A DNA stretch of 64,000 bases, from positions 4,154,001-4,218,000 of the forward strand of contig NC_089440.1 in NCBI RefSeq assembly GCF_026210795.1. The letters run 5' to 3'. Shown here one piece after another: positions 12,734 to 26,230 of this stretch (positions are counted from its first letter, which is position 1; every line of letters begins with the position of its first letter). The notes beneath the pieces are model-generated. The model was not told the origin of the DNA and made no database searches. It worked only from the letters and a program-made list of their open reading frames with translations. This stretch comes from Rhizophagus irregularis (Eukaryota; Glomeromycota; Glomeromycetes; Glomerales; Glomeraceae). Both the position numbers and the translations under genes were made by a program.

Positions 12734-14229
12734 ATGCAGACACGTTCACAAACTCGAAAAATGGCTGCTAAACTTGCAACAAAAGTAGATGATACAGCGC
12801 AGGCTAATAGCAGCCTTACAGGACAGAGCGGTTTCCCTGAACAACCTCAAGAACAGAAAGCTGCGCCAGAACAAGAACAAATTCAGAAATCTGAAGAATG
12901 TAACGATAGTGCAAAAGATATAGAGCAACAGGAAGATGAAAATGCCATAAATGACGGTTGTGAGGAAGACATAAGGCAACAGGAATATGAAATTTCCATA
13001 AACGATGATTGTGAGGACGACGATGATAGTAAAAACGAAGAGGAGATGGAGTCGTTATTATTAAAAAAAGCCGAAGAATCTTTACGGACAAATCAAAGTG
13101 CAAAAAAGTGAATATTATGGATATTAACAAATTGTATTATATTATCTAATTATAATCTATATAAATCATTTATCTATTATCTTTAATTTTAGTGACAATA
13201 AGGTGTGGAACGAATTCAGGTATTTGCTGAAACAATTTTTCGTAACATAATTGTCAAAATAATTCATTATGTCTTGTAGCTTCCCAAGTTTGAATGTTGG
13301 TGTTTCAATCGATGAACAACTATATATCAAGAGGCATCCTGGGGGTATTGTCACGCTACGGCAGGATGAAATAAGTCAAGATGGTTCATCGAAGAAGCAT
13401 AAAACTTCCAATAAAACGGTACAATCTTCGTCTAAAACCGCATCTACAACTGATGATAATGATCAAGATTCATATGCAAAACTTAGTAAGAAAGAAAAAC
13501 AAAGAGTATGTCAATTTTTTTTTGGGGAAAACAGGAAAGAATCATTATGATGACAATTCTATTAACTCTAGAGCAGTTAAATGACTCCGTACTGGGGTTT
13601 ATTCTGTAGTGTTAGATTTATTAATAGTCATAGTTACACTGACCCATTTGAAATTTAAAAAATTCCATGTTAGTTTAATTTCGAACGAAAATGCTAACGG
13701 TCAATTTGTTTTAGATACGCGAATCAACAGCTGGACCGGGATGGTTTGATATGAAGAAACCTGAAATTACACCTGAGATAAAGCGTGATCTCCAAATTAT
13801 TAAATTAAGGAATGTATTGGATCCAAAAAGATTTTACAAGAAGGATGATTCAAAAGGGCTACCAAAATATTTTGAGGTAAATTTTAATTTTTTAATATTA
13901 TTATAATAGTTCAACTTAACATTTTTTTTTTTGAAAGATCGGTACGATAAAAGAAGGGCCGGCAGAATTCTACTCTTCCAGGATACCGCGAAAAGAACGA
14001 AGACAAACAATAGCGGATGAACTTCTGACAAATGAACAATCTAAACGCTACTTTAAAAGAAAATTTTCCGAGATTCAAGAGGTTTGTAAATCGGGTTCTT
14101 ATCAACTTCCTTAGTGTGAATTTATATTGAGATGTTATGTTTTATTTGTAGATTAAGCAAAGTGGGGGTAAAAAATACTACAAACAGCTCAAGGCGAAAA
14201 GAAGACCTAATTGGGAAAAAAAATTTTAA
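12734..14229 (+). CDS. FCF2: rRNA-processing protein Fcf2
   Basis: Six exons: 12734-13106, 13193-13219, 13280-13505, 13715-13876, 13938-14081, 14152-14229. The C-terminal half is the Fcf2 domain: STAGPGWFDMKKPEITPEIK, LRNVLDPKRFYKK, then GTIKEGPAEFYSSRIPRKER, ADELLTNEQSKRYFKRKFSE and a basic C-terminus KKYYKQLKAKRRPNW. The N-terminal third is acidic and low-complexity (Gln/Glu/Asp-rich), as is usual. Known: Fcf2 is an essential nucleolar factor of the early 90S pre-ribosome, needed for 35S pre-rRNA cleavages at A0-A2; the animal counterpart is TDIF2/DNTTIP2. The first exons are less certain because this part is poorly conserved; exon 2 is only 27 nt. Confidence 0.88.
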
Positions 14230-15280
14230 GAGTGCAAAAACTGACATGGATAAAAATAACGCCTTAAAAATTATATTACTGGTGTGAAAGTTGTTTTTAA
14301 TTATTATAGAAACCTTTTTGAAAAGATTTTGTGTTTATAGAATCAAATATAATACAGATTTATTTAGATTTTCTTCAAATTCTCTAGAAAATACTGACCA
14401 TCTTTTTCTATCAAAGTCTTCTTCAGAAACTTGAAAAATATTATTCACTTTTTTCTTTTTTCTAATTCTTTTTATTTTTGTATTAAAAACTAATTGAATT
14501 TGTTTAGTCTTATTCCTATTCAATTTAATTTGAGTTTATTTCACGGGGAAATTGTGGATATTCATGGCTGCGTCGTAAAATCTTGATATTCCCACATGTG
14601 ACTCTTAGATAACTTTTTAAATCATGATAAATTTTTAAATAAATCATCCGTGGGAATATCAATAATCATGAATGATAATTTATCTGGTTGATCTGGGTGG
14701 TAAGTGGTAGCACGTAATATAATATATTATTTCGTATAATTACAGAATATATTATGATAAAGTTTTGAAAAAATAAATACAGTAAATAAGATAAATAAAT
14801 GAAATATAAATAAATAAAAAAAAAAATAATTTTAAAATTAATTTAAATGTTTAAAATATCTTCAAAGTTTTACGGCTTTGAATAAAACTTAATTTATTTA
14901 TACATACAGTATATAAAAGAAAAAAGAAAAGCGAGCAATTCGATAAAAACAGAAATTTTTATTTCTTTTAAGTAAAAATCGAACCAAATACTTACTAATA
15001 TAGGAAACCGAAAGGTCGGATTGTCGATCATTTATTTGATGATCATAAACAGTTCATATAACATCCGTACTTAAGAGATTATCACAAAATCGTGTGAAAA
15101 ATTTAAATTTATTTTTTGTTATCTTGTTTGCAATTCAGACTTTTTTGCATTATATCATTATCATTATTATACCCATATTTTTTTTATAAAAAAGCAATGA
15201 TTTCGACCGACTTCTCAACTAACCGATAAATTTTTTTATGCTTTAAATTTTTTATTATAGTCCTTTTTTCTTTAAAAGCA
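14230..15280. other. Intergenic, AT-rich, with one short inverted repeat
   Basis: No supported gene. A 13-bp perfect inverted repeat (TTGATATTCCCAC) has arms at 14583-14595 and 14650-14662, with a 54-bp spacer. The rest is A/T-rich and should contain the RdRP promoter. Confidence 0.5.
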
Positions 15281-18200
15281 ATGAGCATCGGATATACATC
15301 GATATCTTCTCTTGATGAATATGAATTGGAGGATAGTCACAAGATAGTATTGAAATATACGCGTCGGCTTGAAAAGGCTACAAAAAATATTCATGGCCGT
15401 ATAAATTCAAACGAACCATTTGTTACGAGCGAACAAAGGACTTATATGAACGAAATCGCAAGAGTTGACCCTAATTTGCTTGATGATATAGTTAACCAAC
15501 TCATAAAAAACAATAGGCTTGATGAAATAACTTCAAAGAACATTATACAATTACGCGAAATTTTTATGGAAGAGCTGGTCAAGGCTTATGCCAACTTATC
15601 ATTTAGTGACGAGGATGAAGAATGGGAATGTTCGCTTAGTCAAATAAGTAAAAATCTTCCATCTTCACCTTTAGCATCGATATCAAAATCTCCAATTGAA
15701 AATCCTTGGATTACAAAAAATCACTTATCTACTAAAATGCCAGGAGAATATGAAAATTATGTCGAAGGAAAAACTTTTTTGGATAAATTTGAGATTATTC
15801 GAATTTTAAAACCATTCGGACCGATTGAACCAACAAATAATCTTTGGAACAATATTAGAATTAACTGTGGTGTAAAGACTCATGAAGTTTTGCGTGAAGC
15901 TTGCAGAGATTACTTTTCAACTCTCTCAAATGTGAACGCTTTTGTTGAGATGACAAGGCTAATAAACCGTAATCTCGTCAATGTATGGTCTTTAAGTTCA
16001 AAGGAATTTCCAAAAATTGGTTCCGGAGTCCACGTTCTATATTCGGGAAATGTTATGCTTAAAGAAAATAAGTTGATCTTAACATTAAATCCTCCCAAGT
16101 TAGGTACTTCCAAAAGATATTATAGAATGTTATCATCCGAAAGATTTTTACATTTAAAGGTTAAGGATATCAATCACTTGGATGATAATCAAAAGCTAAG
16201 ATTGAAAAAATTTCTGTTATTTCCTCTATCGTTGGCGGGAAGAATATATGAATTTTTATACGCTAAATCTGATAAGCTATATTTTTTTGCAACAAGTGGG
16301 TTAGACATTCCTGATCATATTTCAATTTGGCAAGCGATTAATTATAATTTACCAATAGAGATCAACAAAAATATGACAGCTACGAAGTTTTTCTCTCGTA
16401 TATCATTAGGATTTTCTAATTCCACACCTTCGATCATCTTTGAACAAAAAGAAATCCGATATGTTAAAGATATTACAATCAATGGTTGTTGTTACACTGA
16501 TGGATGCGCTGCAATATCTCCAGCTGCTATGAAAGAAGTAGGTGAAATTTTGGGATGTCATGAAACTCCTTCCGCAATCCAAGGCAGAATTGGGGGTGCA
16601 AAAGGCGTTTGGTATATTGACCCACACAAAGACTTGAGTGGCAATAAGTGGATTGAAATACGTGAATCTCAAATAAAGTATAAGCATAATTTTGATAGTA
16701 ATTTTGTTCACTTACGAACTTTAGAAGTTTTACACGTCGCATGCTCACCAACATCTCCTGGTGCCCTAAATAGTCAGTTCATTATGGTTTTAGCTAATGG
16801 TGGAGTATCAGTTAGTGTTTTTTTTACAAAAATGAAAAATTATATTGAAAAAACCAAATCTGAGGTTGTTGGATGTGATGATCCACGCGCTTTAATAGCT
16901 TGGATGACAAAAAATACTAATGTCATGAGAAAAAGATTAGAGCGTTTGCACGATCATTTCAAGGATGAATCAGATGATGAAAATAATGAAATAGATTCAT
17001 CAATGGATTTAGGATCTGAGATATATGCCATGTCGGGATTTCCAAATAGTCCATCTGAAAAATGTATTCAGATGTTACAGGCAGGATTCACACCTTCAAC
17101 ATGTCCTTATCTGGCAAAAAATTTAAAAATTGTACTTTCTTCAACATTAAAATCGCTTTTTACTAAGTATCGAATAAATATTCCTTCGTCTCGCTTTTTA
17201 ATTTGTATTGCCGACCCGACAAAAACTTTAAACCCGGGAGAAGTTTTTATTCAATTAAATAGCGGAGCAGGACGTGATGAAAGTACTGGATTGCCATTTG
17301 GAATTATTGAAGGTGAAGTGATCTTGGCTAGGAATCCATGCAATTTACCTTCCGATATCGTTAAAGTCAAAGCGGTCAAAAATGCGAATTTGTGCGATTA
17401 TCATAATGTTGTTGTATTTCCTGTAAATGTTGATTTGAAAGACAATGTTCCATTAGCAACTCATTTAAGTGGAGGTGATTATGATGGTGATAAGGTAAAT
17501 CTTTTTTTTCCTGTAGATTTTTTTTCCCCCATTCTCACATATTATATTTTATAGATTTTTTGCTGTTGGGATTCGGAAATTGTCAAAGGTTACAAAAACT
17601 CCCCACTTTTACCACTCGATTCAAGAGTCAAAAATGCGTTTGAAGAAAATAAAGAAAGTATAGATTACTTGTTATCTTCTTCGGATTCCAGCCAAATTGG
17701 ATCTAAGTTACAAGAAATTATTTTGGATAATTATTTTAAAGACCTAGAAACACCACGCGGTCTTTATGATTATTGGCATAAACTTCAATCCTCCGAATTC
17801 GAGATTCCCAATAAAGAGTCAGTTTATCTTGCTCAAATGTGTGCACAACTTATCGATGCTACTAAGCAAGGACTTACTATCAGACCAAGCGTTCAACAAA
17901 GAGATAGTGAGATATTCGGAAAACTTTCAGTTCCTTATTGGATGGGAAAAGATCACAATAGTTTTAAGGATCGATGTAACATCAAAAAGCAAGAAGGCAC
18001 CAATAGAGGTAACTTTGGAGTTAAAAGTATGATGGATATATTATGTTTCTCGATTGAAAAAGAGATGAATCAAGTGAATAGCAAAGATTTTTCAGTAACG
18101 GAAATGAAAAGAGGACCAGATCCACATATTTATAAATTCTGGTATAATGAACTGACTCGTGCTCAACAAATGGAAGAAAGTTTATATGTGGAAGATTTGA

Positions 18201-18673
18201 ACCTTATTTCAACGCATGCTTTACAAATAGCCCAAAATTACAATAAAAAATATGCTCAAACATTCTGTGATCGGGATAGAAAAGAAACTGAACAACGACC
18301 AAGTCAATATAAGTTAAATGAAGAACTTAAAGGCATTGATTACGAATGCTTAACAAAATTTTTAAACACGCCGCCAATTGAAAAATATAAAAGTAGTATT
18401 TTAAGATCGTTGAAAGACCGAAAATCAACTATTCGTGAAGATCCACTTTCAATTTTCGAGTTACAATTGAAAGCTGCTTCGCTCTATCTCTCTTCGTTTA
18501 GTAAAAAACCGGATGGACAAGTTTGTTGGGTAATTGCATTTCGTATTTTATGCAATATTAAATCACAAATGTTAGAGAGTGAACGAAATTTTTCTGTTGG
18601 GGGTCCAAGATCGATAATTGATGATGTTTGGCAAGCATTAATGATAGATAAAACATTCTTAAAATATAGATAG
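15281..18673 (+). CDS. Eukaryotic RNA-dependent RNA polymerase (RNA silencing)
   Basis: Two exons, 15281-17494 and 17555-18673; 1110 residues. The catalytic signature HLSGGDYDGDK sits at 728-738 at the end of exon 1; the aspartates of DYDGD coordinate the metal ions. Upstream are family-typical blocks such as DGCAAISPAAMKEV and PSAIQGRIGGAKGVW (roughly 410-440), and after it the helical C-terminal part. Known: QDE-1/RDR-type polymerases make double-stranded RNA from aberrant or target transcripts and so feed Dicer and Argonaute. They have a two-barrel fold unrelated to viral RdRPs. It is an intact, near-full-length member with no frameshift. Its putative partner Argonaute is 23 kb downstream. 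Glomeromycotina are known for expanded RdRP sets, so which paralogue this is cannot be told here. Confidence 0.92.
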
Positions 18674-18948
18674 TCTAAATAAATATTGAATACGTTGACT
18701 GATGGCTAGTCCTTGTATAACTTGAATTTATTTGTCCAATCATGTTATTTTTCCTCTACTTTTTTTTCTTGCGGATATTTTTAATGTGTATAAAATTTTG
18801 TTGATTGTTGCCACGCATGTGATTCGCGGCGTATAATAAAAATTCTTTGGCGTATCACATGAGATTTTTAGTAAAACTATAAATAAATGTGGGTTTTGAT
18901 TTTCTCTTTCAAGTAAACGTATTAACGGCTCACTTAAGTTTTTGAAGC

Positions 18949-20474
18949 ATGTATCATCCCCCACGTGGCGGCGTTCGAGGCGGAAGGGTAGGTGAAGAAA
19001 TTGCTATTAGTTTATTACTATAACGGTAACAAAATTATTTATTCCATATAAAATTAGGATCAGTTCAATTGTACGTAAAAACAATATTGTTTAATATTTT
19101 TATTTCAAATAAGCTTGTCCTAACAAATTTTTTCGTTAATAACTTATAGGGGAGTAAGTCTTATTCGAGAAATTTAGATAGTAAATATGTATAAAATTGT
19201 AATAATTTTAATTAAAATAAATATTAGTGATGTGAAGACCGATAAACATAGAGAGAATTATCTTGGACATTCGTTACATGCACCAGTTGGAAGATGGCAA
19301 CAAGGCAAGGATCTTACATGGTATGCTAAAGAAGGGAAAAAAGATGATTCACGTATGGAAGAAATCAGGGCAATTAAAGAAGCTGAGGCTGATGTTATGG
19401 CCGAATTATTGTAAGTTTTACAGTGAATCATTTGGAATAAAAATTTTGAATATTTTTCTTATTCAAATATTGTTAATTTTTAAATAATGAATATATACAA
19501 AGAGGAGGTGGTAAAAGAAGAGTAGTTACAGGGAATGTTACTCAACAGGAACTCACTAATGTTTTGAAAAGACAGCAAGAAGATGAGGAAGGTGATGATC
19601 TTAAGGAAACTATTCAAGAAGTAACTAAAGGATTTAAGAGGTGAAAATTGAGTCGTTTGTATATTCTTAAATATTTAAAATATTAATCCTGTTATATTCA
19701 TTTCAAAGTTCGGGAAGATTATCAATTAGTGAGATGGTTCCAGACGATACAAGATTAGTTCCAGAAGATAAAGGTATTTCAACTACAAGTTGGAATAGTA
19801 ACAATATGGCGGAGAGTATGCAAGTGTCAACGATTCAATTAGAAGATAGGAAGAAATCAAAGAAAAAAAACAAAGAAAAAAAACAAAGGAAAAATAAGAA
19901 GGATAAACACCATGGTAGCAAGAAAAAGCACAGTAAACGATCAAAGCGTGATTTGAGTGTATCCCCTTCAAAATATGATGATGCAAGCAATGAATCAATT
20001 CGCGGACGAAGTCGTTATCATAAAATAGATGATGATCATACAGGTAACCGAGATCATAGTGGAGAACCTAGACCATACTCGTATTCAATTTCACCAAAAC
20101 GCGATATGAGACGATATCGTTCTCGATCTAACTCCCCAAAGAGAGATATACGGTACCGTTCACATTCCAAATCACCAAAGAGAGATGCGTTACAGTATCG
20201 ATCTCGTTCTAAATCTCCAAAGAGAGATGCGTTACCGCATCGATCTCGTTCTAAATCTCCAAGAAGAGATTCGTGGCATAGATCTCCGGTAATACGGCAT
20301 CGCTCCCGTTCTCCAAGTATAAGATATGCTCGTTCACGATCTCGTAGTCGTCATTCTCCATATTATCATAGTGATGATGATAAACGTAAATATAATGAGT
20401 TTAAAAGGTATAGTTATGGCAAAGGGAATGATAGAAGAGACCGTAATTATACCAGAAGATCAAGAAACTATTAA
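18949..20474 (+). CDS. MMTAG2 (C1orf35)-like protein with RS-rich tail
   Basis: Six exons: 18949-18987, 19058-19070, 19150-19153, 19228-19410, 19503-19640, 19709-20474; 380 residues. The N-terminus [18 protein letters not shown] and the block [19 protein letters not shown], then GKDLTWYAK, are the conserved domain of multiple-myeloma-tumour-associated protein 2. Joining them demands a 13-nt exon and a 4-nt exon (GGGA at 19150-19153, followed by GTAAGT). A Lys-rich stretch (about 155-190) precedes an RS tail with tandem units of [10 protein letters not shown]. Known: the family is eukaryote-wide, nuclear and poorly characterised; the RS tail suggests contact with splicing machinery (inference). 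The family call is good; the micro-exon model needs RNA support. Confidence 0.8.
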
Positions 20475-23116
20475 AAATAGCAACAAAAAGGAAGATATAC
20501 AAAATTATAAAATTATATATTTTATAATAACTATTAAAATAATTACATCTTATTAAATATAATGTATAATTCCTTTTATTACCTACAAAAATCTTTACGT
20601 TATTTAACTCTATTATTACATAGCAATAGTATGAAAAAGAGAAATCTTGTTAAAATTAGAAAAGTTAAATTGAATTTTAGGTGAAAGGTGAGCGATCATT
20701 TATCTTTTACTTGAAGAAGAATTTGGATATCATGAAATAATATAAGCGTAATATAACTTTATGTTTATAGTAAATAGGTTTATCATCGTTTATAAAAAAT
20801 CAAAGTTTGAATTAAAAGAAAGAAAAATAGATTCAAAAGAATGCAAAGACTTACAAAATTATTTCCAAAGCATGTTTTTATTCAAGTATTTAATTACACT
20901 TTATTAATTATTTTCGATTTCACCATTTTGTTCTTTTTTTTCAATTTTTTATTAATATGTCATTAATTAACAATAAAGGACCAAAATTAATTACCGGATC
21001 AAAAATTGAGTAACAAAGTACCTCATCAAGAGAAGAATCATTCGACAAGAATACTTATGAGCCGATAAAACCAGTATCGGGAGTATTATAAATCAATATT
21101 TGCAAAGGAAATACAAATATCTTTCTTTATGAAATAATAAAGACGATTTTATAGTGACGAAAAAAGACGAACAATATGATAACAATATTATCAACATACA
21201 ACAAAAAGAAAATTTTTTTGTAGTTCCATCGTACTTTAGAGATCACAAGGCCAAGATCAATAGAAACACTTGATTTACCGCAATCATAAGCAGGATGTGA
21301 TAGAACTTATTTTGTTGTATCTCGTCAACCAAGGATTAGATCAAATAATCGAAAGAAAATGATTTAAAATATCAGTACCAATCATTCGTTATATAATTAA
21401 TTACATTCACCTTTCGTTGATAAATTAAACAGGAAGATTCAGTAAATCTTCTCCCGACTCTTGGTCTCGGAAATTCCATTAGCGTTACTCTTAAATTAAA
21501 CATCAAAAAAATTTTTGTTGATTAATAGAATATCATGAATTAAGAACAATAAATATGAAAAAACTTTAATGAAAGAATAATACCTGATAACTAATGATCT
21601 TTCTATATCAGCATCTAACGGAAATAATAATGAATACTTTATTGATAACAAATTGAATATACGCTTTCGACACAATTAATTTACAATATCGATTCTACTT
21701 ATTTATCGATTAAACATAAATTTAAAATTAAAATTAGATTAGGAAAAGCTCCCAATATACGCCTTTAAAAGGTTATTAAAATTGATAATATTGTAACAAA
21801 ATACGAAATTTTCCTCCTACCTATCTAAAATTGATATTCCGAACTCTTTCCTTTATTTAATAAATTCGTATACTCGATCTTGCGGCTCAAAAAACGTAAT
21901 TTATGCAACTTCTAAATACGGATGATTCTTTTAATTTTTATTCCTTTTATTTACAACTTTAAATTAATTTTCTAACAATTCATTTTTACTTTACTATAAT
22001 TTGATGTTTGTACGGATTTTTCCATTAAAAAAGTTTGTCCCAGAATATTCTGCCTGTATCATTTCGGATTTGGAAAATGATCGACTCTATCCGTTTAAAT
22101 TGTGAGTGCAATATGAACTTCCATAAGTATTCAAATCAAAAATAATAAATTACAGTATAGTAAAATTCTTATTCATTCCGCACATATTACAACAAAATAA
22201 ATTGGTATTTTATTAACTAAAAGCCAAAATTAGAATATAAAATAAAACGAGATCATGTCGAATCGGTTCCCCGTGATTTCATTTAAATGAAAATTGTCTA
22301 CCATTAGCTTGAAGGACATAATTATGCACATGTATCAATGATCCAGCATAATATTTTTTGCTGTAATGCCATAATTTTTTTTTTACGGCTACAGCATTTC
22401 AAATAATTTTGACGTATACCGTAACGCTAACGCCATAATTGGGAACATGACAAATTTGAAATAGAAAAGAAAAATGTGCAATGAGTTTCCCCCCTCTTAC
22501 TGTAGTTTCCAAAAAATAGATTGATCCACATTCAACCAGAACAAATTGCAGATAAGTTTTCTATTATTGTCAATTGATCTCAGCTTTCTTCATGATTTTC
22601 AAGATGCCGTTAAATGTTATTAGAGCATTAAAGATGTTGTTAGTTTAAGTCCTTCCCTCATCGAATGTGGCTCTTTTGATTCTAAATTTAAATTTCTACT
22701 CATGTTGCTTTCAGTGTCTCTGATCTTTCGCTAATAATCCTTTCGTGGCTTTTAATCAACAAACTCTTAATTTTCTCGGATCTTTCTCGGTTGTAAGTAT
22801 TTAAATTATTAAATATTTTAATTTCATTTAAGATCAAATGTTCTTGAAATGTTTAATTGTTTGTATGTACATATTTCTTAAAAAATGAGAAAGAAAATTA
22901 AATTTCTTTTTTTTTAAAAAAAAAAATATTAAAAGATAAATTTCAAATTTACTATAAGTCCATTACTGCTAAATCATTACTGATATAAGAAGTTGAAAAC
23001 CAAACCAAAATTGTTCAAGGGGTGCCATATTTGTCATTTCCTATTTTTTTGTTTTTTTTTTGTTTTTTTCTGGTTTTTTTTGTTTTTTTTTAATAAGAAA
23101 TGCATTCCCTCGTTGC
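20475..23116. other. 2.6-kb AT-rich intergenic region
   Basis: It lies between the convergent stops of the MMTAG2-like and DDT-like genes, so no promoter is required. I see no coding region, tRNA or clear inverted repeat; only A/T-rich sequence and T-runs near 23040-23095 just past the DDT-like stop. The length is unusual for a convergent gap in this half of the window. Confidence 0.5.
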
Positions 23117-25745
23117 TTAATCTATTTCCATTGCGCAGTCTGGACAACAATCTGATAAATCTGTATCGGTAGATTCACCAAATACTTCTTCGTCGAGTCT
23201 AAATACAGGGTGGTTTAACGACCATTCTAATTTGATCATTGTTTCTGCATCAGGAACAAAAGCCCGTTTTGTTTTGGGCTCAATTAGTGCGTCGTCAATA
23301 ACTTCTACGGTTTTTCCCTTTCGATTTTTATTAACCACAGGGGCCCATGGAGTCCTTACCGTATCGTTGTTGACAATTGGAGTATTACTGCCTTTCTTCT
23401 CATTATTCTGTTCATCATACGGTTCCTCGTTCTGTTCTTCATTCTGCTTCTCATTCTGCTCCTCATTCTTCTCCTCATTCTTCTCCTCATTCTGCTCCTC
23501 ATTCTTCTCCTCATTCTTCTCCTCATTCTGCTCCTCATTCTGCTCCCCATTCCGCTCCCCATTCTGCTCCTTGACGACAGCAACCGGTGCGACTTTTTTA
23601 TTTTCTTTAGGTTCTTTATCATTAGATTTTTGGACAATGGTATATACCAAATTACCATTTCTATGTTGTTCGAACATTGGATTTTCGTGTTTATTATTTT
23701 CATTGTCTATTTCCCCTTCATCAAAATATTTATTATCTGTATGAACAACATCTGAGCTTTCACTTGATAAAATATTAGAAATTGCCATTTTTGATAATTC
23801 CGAGCGCTGTTCAACGTTTTCTGCTTCTCTAGAGACCTCTTCAGTTAATATCGATGAAAGATTCATCTTTGAATTTGAATTGTCCTCACAGCGGGACTCT
23901 GTTGATCTCTCGCTTTGTTCACTCTTGCTTGGGAGTTTATCATCGTAGTCCGACATATCTTCATTAGCAAGGGTATCTGCAACAGTAACATCTCCAAGTG
24001 AACCCTTACTCTCTACAGATTCTTTAATATCTACTTTGTCTAGTAGACCCTTAACATCATTATCTTTCTTCACTGCATTTTGCATGCTAGTGGGGTTCAT
24101 ATCATTTTCGATCGCAACAAAATTTTTGTTTTCATTGCTCGTTATGGGATTCATGATTTCTTTAATGAAATTTTTACTTTCTACGGCTTCTTGCACCATG
24201 GTTGGACTTTCAGGGTCTTTGATAGTGCCATTAGCATAATCCAAAGAAGTATTCACCACGACTTTTTTATCATCGATAACGATAGCGAGATCAGTGGGAT
24301 TCTTAATGATCTCAAGGTAACCTGTTGTATTTCTCACTTCTTTATGTACAGATTGTTTAGCTTGAGAACGGGTTCTCACCAGAAGAATCTCTGCATCATT
24401 GTGGTCTTTTTCTATTTTTTTTAAGCGGATTTCTCTATCACGTTCTACTTTATGCAAGATATTTTCCCTAAGTCTCTTTCTTTCCTACATTATAAGTATT
24501 ATTAATATATTCCAAACAATATTTCATCATTTACTAAAAGATACTCACATTTTCCAAGGGTTCGAGATATGGCAATACAGTAGTAACGAGTTTATTATAT
24601 AAAATTCGTTCTCGATCCGACCTGTTCGGATCAATGCCCTGGTAGTCGAAAATGAACTTTTTTAATTCTTCGACCGTGCTAGAGACAGTCTCCCATTTTG
24701 CACGCCCTGAGATCATTGACTCCCGGTAAATTCTGACTCCAACTATAAAAAAAATATAAGCATACCAAGTTAACTAACACACTGTGTTGTTAGTCCACGA
24801 AAATAATACTTACTCCCAATATAATAATATCGGGATCCGCTTGTGTCTTCACCTAGGACTTCAACTTCTAAAGGCCTTACATCGTCATCATTTATTATCT
24901 CATTATGCTCTTTTCTGATTCTCTTTATTTCGGGTGACTCCGCAAGTTGCCAGCTCACGAGGACTTGCATTATCATGACCTATTAAAAAATAGGTATCGT
25001 TATTAATATATCATGAAAAAGACAAATTAACGATAATAACTGAATAGGGAATTCATATTTTCTTCTCCGAATCAGCCAAATTACCTTGTCTCGATTACTC
25101 ATACCATAGTAATCGTAGTTTACTCGCTCTATTGGATTGTGATCGGTAAAGAAATCATTGCCCCTCTCTCGCCAATCATTTAACAATTTAGCGAGCCTTC
25201 TAATCCATCTACATAATAAAAAAAATGCAGTTTTAGATAGAAAATTAACAAAACGTATAGTAAAGTTTTATACATACGAGGTCCTTGTTTTTTTCACCTC
25301 AAGGTTATGTATAAATGCTTTGTGTAATGACTCTATGAGAGTATTAGGACCCTCTTTGCAACAAATCGCTTCGTCTAAATCCTATTATATATAAACATAA
25401 AAAATACAAAAACGTTACAACATAAATAAAGGAAAATAAATAAACTACATACATTCTTCACCGATTTTAGCAACTTTTTTTATAAGAAACTGCAGAAATT
25501 TTTTGACCTCATAATATTTTATGAAAATTAAAGCTGACAATATATACCTCTGGCCAGAATGAGATGTTGTTGATGGCGCTCCTGAACTTGACGCAAAAAG
25601 CGATCACAAAAGCTGTTTCCGGCATGTCCTTTGGATCCATATCCATTGCTGGAGAGTAGTAGGAGGTAGCAGAACCCACGGTAGGATTCGTTGGAGAAGC
25701 TTGTGAACATGGGGAAATAGAACGTTCTATTTTAGCTGCGCCCAT
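23117..25745 (-). CDS. DDT/WHIM-like chromatin-remodelling subunit
   Basis: Six exons: 25745-25548, 25381-25278, 25208-25085, 24979-24814, 24742-24549, 24484-23117; 717 residues. Residues about 40-130 (FCVKFRSAINNISFWPEDL, then TLIESLHKAFIHNL and WIRRLAKLLNDW) look like a DDT domain. About 150-240 (VLVSWQLAESPEIKRIRKE, GSRYYYIGIGVRIYRE, KWETVSSTVEELKKFI) look like the WHIM region that follows it in CECR2/RSF1/ISWI-partner proteins. The remaining 460 residues are acidic and disordered, with a Glu-Glu-Gln/Lys-Asn repeat encoded at 23405-23570. Known: DDT-WHIM proteins pair with ISWI ATPases as nucleosome spacers. No bromodomain or PHD finger is visible, although the C-terminus ends in a small CCPDC cluster. 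The family call rests on pattern and is moderate. Confidence 0.62.
23405..23570. repeat. 12-bp coding minisatellite (EEQN/EEKN units)
   Basis: On the plus strand the units read TTCTCCTCA or GCTCCTCA plus TTC/TTCT, each about 12 bp, encoding Glu-Glu-Gln-Asn or Glu-Glu-Lys-Asn on the minus strand. About 13 units stay in frame within the disordered tail of the DDT-like protein. Copy number is probably polymorphic. Confidence 0.85.
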
Positions 25746-26230
25746 TTTGCCTTAAGAACTTATTACGCGTTCTATATGGCGTCTGCGATATTACAGTAAA
25801 GAGTTTAAAATAGGCTTCAGCTTGAATGGTTTTCTGTTATCAGTCAAAATTATATAAAAATGATAGTATCAGAAGAATGAAGAAAACACGAAGAAAATGA
25901 AATCTTGAAGAATAAGCATAAACACGATCTTATCAGTTATCATGTTGATTCGTTATGGAACAATTTAATTGGCTAAGCTAAATTTAATACAAGATATTTT
26001 TTTATTATACTACAGTTTGTGTTTATGTTACACATACATGCGTGAGCGTGTGAAGATAAAAACTTAACGAATTTAAAAATTAAAAACCGATAAAATGTCG
26101 GGATCTAAATTTAGTTTAAATTCTAAAAAAATAATTTTTATAAATAAACATATTAAACGCAAGGTTATCTATATATATAAAAATAATACCACATATACAA
26201 ATATTATACACTCTACAAAATATAAAAAGA
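25746..26230. other. Intergenic between the DDT-like gene and NPC1
   Basis: This 485-bp gap carries the DDT-like promoter and the NPC1 3' flank. It is A/T-rich; no gene or structured element is evident. Confidence 0.5.

Noticed and set aside
14335-14523. Open minus-strand frame after FCF2
   Set aside because: Lys/Asn/Ile-rich, short, and lies in the probable FCF2 3' flank.
15281-18673. RdRP as an integrated viral polymerase
   Set aside because: The DYDGDK motif and domain order are those of cellular silencing RdRPs, with an intron and intact frame.
23232-23744. Long plus-strand frame opposite the DDT-like gene
   Set aside because: Mirror of the repeated coding region on the other strand; Ser/Cys/Phe repeat only.
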